Origin: Arabidopsis thaliana
Lineage: Eukaryota > Streptophyta > Magnoliopsida > Brassicales > Brassicaceae
DNA: 64,000 nt
NCBI RefSeq assembly: GCF_000001735.4
Contig: NC_003075.7
Span: 15,439,001 to 15,503,000, forward strand
Direction: 5' to 3'
The notes under the pieces are model-generated. The model made no database searches and had not been told where the DNA came from. It was given only the letters and a program-made list of their open reading frames with translations. Below, in pieces: positions 62,134 through 64,000 of this stretch. How positions within the stretch are numbered: position 1 is the stretch's first letter; each line of letters begins with the position of its first letter. The position numbers and the translations under genes are program-made.

Positions 62134-64000
62134 ATGCCCGCCTTATCTCACTACAGATCAGTATCATCTCTACCGTCCGTTGACCGATCATTCCTTCTCA
62201 TCCAACGACTCAGGATCCACGGCAGCTCTTCTTCCTTCCCTGAATCTTCTCCTTCTGCGTCTATTCTCTCCGGCGCAGATCCGTTGAAGTGTACGGTCTC
62301 TGGTGGATCTCTTGCTAAATGGATCACCGGGATTTCAGCTGGATCCGCCTTAGGGTTTCTCTATTGGTCCTCTGGTTCTTCTGATTCCATCTCTGGTTTG
62401 TTTGGTGGGAGTAATTTATTGTCCTTCGCTGATAGTTCAACGCCTTCTGTTTGTGGTGTAAAAGTCGGCGATCTGAAACCGAGATCGTTTATTCCGAAAT
62501 TGTCGTTGCCTGGTTACAGCTCTGGATTCATCTTCGGAGGTTCGGTGATCTTCTTCTTCGTTCTTTAATTTCATTGATTCTGTTTTTTCTCTCAAATGAG
62601 CTAACTTTGATTGGTTTTGAAAACAGATGCGTATAGAAGGAAGATCTTCTTCAATTACGAGAAACGTTTGAGATTACAAAGTCCTCCTGAAAAGGTGCAT
62701 TTTAAAACCAATGTGTTTTTGTTTTCCTTAAGCTTTCTATTTCGATTATTGTAATTGATTGATTGTGAATTCTCTGTTTCTGCTTAGTTGTTGTTATGAA
62801 TTCATAAGATTATATTTTGTTCATTTGATCTGGTTGATAAGATTTGTTCATAGCCAAGTAATTTGTTTGCTTTGTTCTTAATGACATTAGGTTTTCGAGT
62901 ACTTTGCATCTGTTCGAACAGATAAAGGAGAAATACTAATGAAACCGGCAGATTTGATGAGGGCAATTGTCCCCGTGTTTCCTCCATCAGAATCTCATCT
63001 AGTAAGAGAAGGATATTTGACTGGGGAGAGAAATCCTGGTGAACTTAGATGCTCTCCTTCCGAGTTCTTCATGCTCTTTGATGTTGATAATGATGGTCTT
63101 ATATCCTTCAAAGAGTGAGTTACTGAAACCAAATCATTACTTATTATATCCCCCTTTTATGTTTTCTTCTTTTGGAAAAAATTTCAGTACTTACTTGGTA
63201 TATGTGTTTGGGAACAGGTATATATTCTTTGTGACATTACTCAGCATTCCTGAATCAAGCTTCGCAGTGGCTTTCAAAATGTTTGATACTGACAACAACG
63301 GGTGAGTAGTCGTTCACATATGTAAATAGATAAATCATGCTTTTGGTAACTTTTTTTCTGGTCCGTATTCCCATATTGTGATCCTCCAAACGGACGGGTT
63401 GTGGGAATCAGTGGAGTCTCTTTTTGAGTTTACGCTGAATCATCTGGTCAGTGCTTCTATCCTTTGTAACTTCTATTTCCTCGAGATGGTACTGACGAAT
63501 GATTGTTTTAGGGAGATTGACAAAGAAGAGTTTAAGACAGTGATGAGTCTGATGCGATCTCAGCATAGACAAGGAGTTGGCCACAGAGATGGCCTTCGAA
63601 CAGGGTTACATATGACCGGTTCTGTCGAGGATGGAGGATTGGTAGAATACTTCTTTGGGAAAGATGGCAGTCAAAAACTGAAACACGACAAATTCACTAA
63701 GTTTATGAAAGATCTAACTGAAGAGGTAACTAACTCTTAAACCCTTTAATATATCTCCTTACTCGTTTAAACTCCTAGAGATGCTCAGGCTGAAAGAGAA
63801 TGATCTTATGTTGTTTATAGATGCTGAGGCTGGAGTTTGCACATTATGACTATAAACGAAGAGGAAGTATATCGGCCAAAGATTTTGCATTGTCGATGGT
63901 TGCAGCGGCTGATGCAAGCCATTTGAGCAAGCTGCTTGATAGAGTTGAGAGTCTGAGCGAACACCCGCATCTCCGGGACATGCGTATCTCACTGAAGGAA
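62134..64000 (+). CDS. MICU: MICU, EF-hand regulator of the mitochondrial calcium uniporter (3' end outside window)
   Basis: Exons 62134-62539, 62627-62694, 62891-63114, 63218-63301, 63512-63725 and 63821 to beyond 64000. The N-terminus is Ser/Arg-rich with few acidic residues, as in a mitochondrial presequence, followed by a hydrophobic stretch (GISAGSALGFLYW). EF hands are visible as DVDNDGLISFKE (exon 3) and DTDNNGEIDKEE (across the exon 4/5 junction); both have the acidic 1, 3, 5 and 12 positions needed for calcium binding. MICU gates the uniporter in the intermembrane space and sets the matrix calcium threshold. The reading frame is still open at the window edge (RISLKE), so the C-terminal EF hand is missing from view. 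The locus fits At4g32060. Confidence 0.92.

Overview
The window is plant nuclear DNA and almost certainly comes from Arabidopsis thaliana chromosome 4, around loci At4g31910 to At4g32060. The grounds are AT-rich intergenic DNA, GT-AG introns in nearly every gene, and translated products I recognise in the expected order (BAT1/PIZ, ARR10, three CYP82C genes, RPL39, ASP5, VAL2/HSL1, KNAT5, MICU). The accession cannot be told from the sequence. Gene names come from memory of the proteins, because no search could be run. Exon borders were read by hand from frame and GT-AG sites.

Layout. 2.1-4.7 kb: BAHD acyltransferase (+). 5.3-7.8 kb: type-B response regulator ARR10 (-). 10.7-11.8 kb: mitochondrial-glycoprotein-family gene (-). 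13.0-25.4 kb: tandem P450 array CYP82C4, CYP82C3, CYP82C2 (all +), whose spacers share paralogous blocks broken by transposon insertions. 25.9-27.1 kb: PPPDE/DeSI-type thiol peptidase gene (+). 27.5-28.5 kb: a non-coding cluster of C/D-box snoRNA-like sequences with a long perfect-arm hairpin just downstream. 29.0-30.2 kb: DUF247 gene (+). 30.9-31.4 kb: RPL39 (+). 32.1-34.5 kb: plastid aspartate aminotransferase ASP5 (-). 35.1-37.7 kb: receptor-like kinase (-). 42.2-45.9 kb: VAL2 (+) behind a long intron-bearing leader. 49.1-49.6 kb: small PNRC-like protein (+). 51.9-54.0 kb: uncharacterised coiled-coil protein with a DLNxxP motif (+). 55.1-56.9 kb: KNAT5 (+). 57.6-61.7 kb: neurochondrin-family gene (+, 17 exons). 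62.1 kb to the end: MICU (+, cut by the window edge).

Most genes are independent single-copy genes. The functional cluster is the CYP82C array: CYP82C4 acts in iron-deficiency coumarin (sideretin) synthesis and CYP82C2 in the defence metabolite 4-hydroxy-indole-3-carbonyl nitrile. CYP82C3 carries an in-frame deletion near the substrate-recognition region.

Three observations stand out. A 5'-truncated LINE lies upstream of CYP82C2, with a 16-bp target-site duplication and an intact paralogous empty site upstream of CYP82C3. A three-member C/D snoRNA cluster has a shared guide complementary to 25S rRNA. A miRNA-like hairpin sits next to that cluster.
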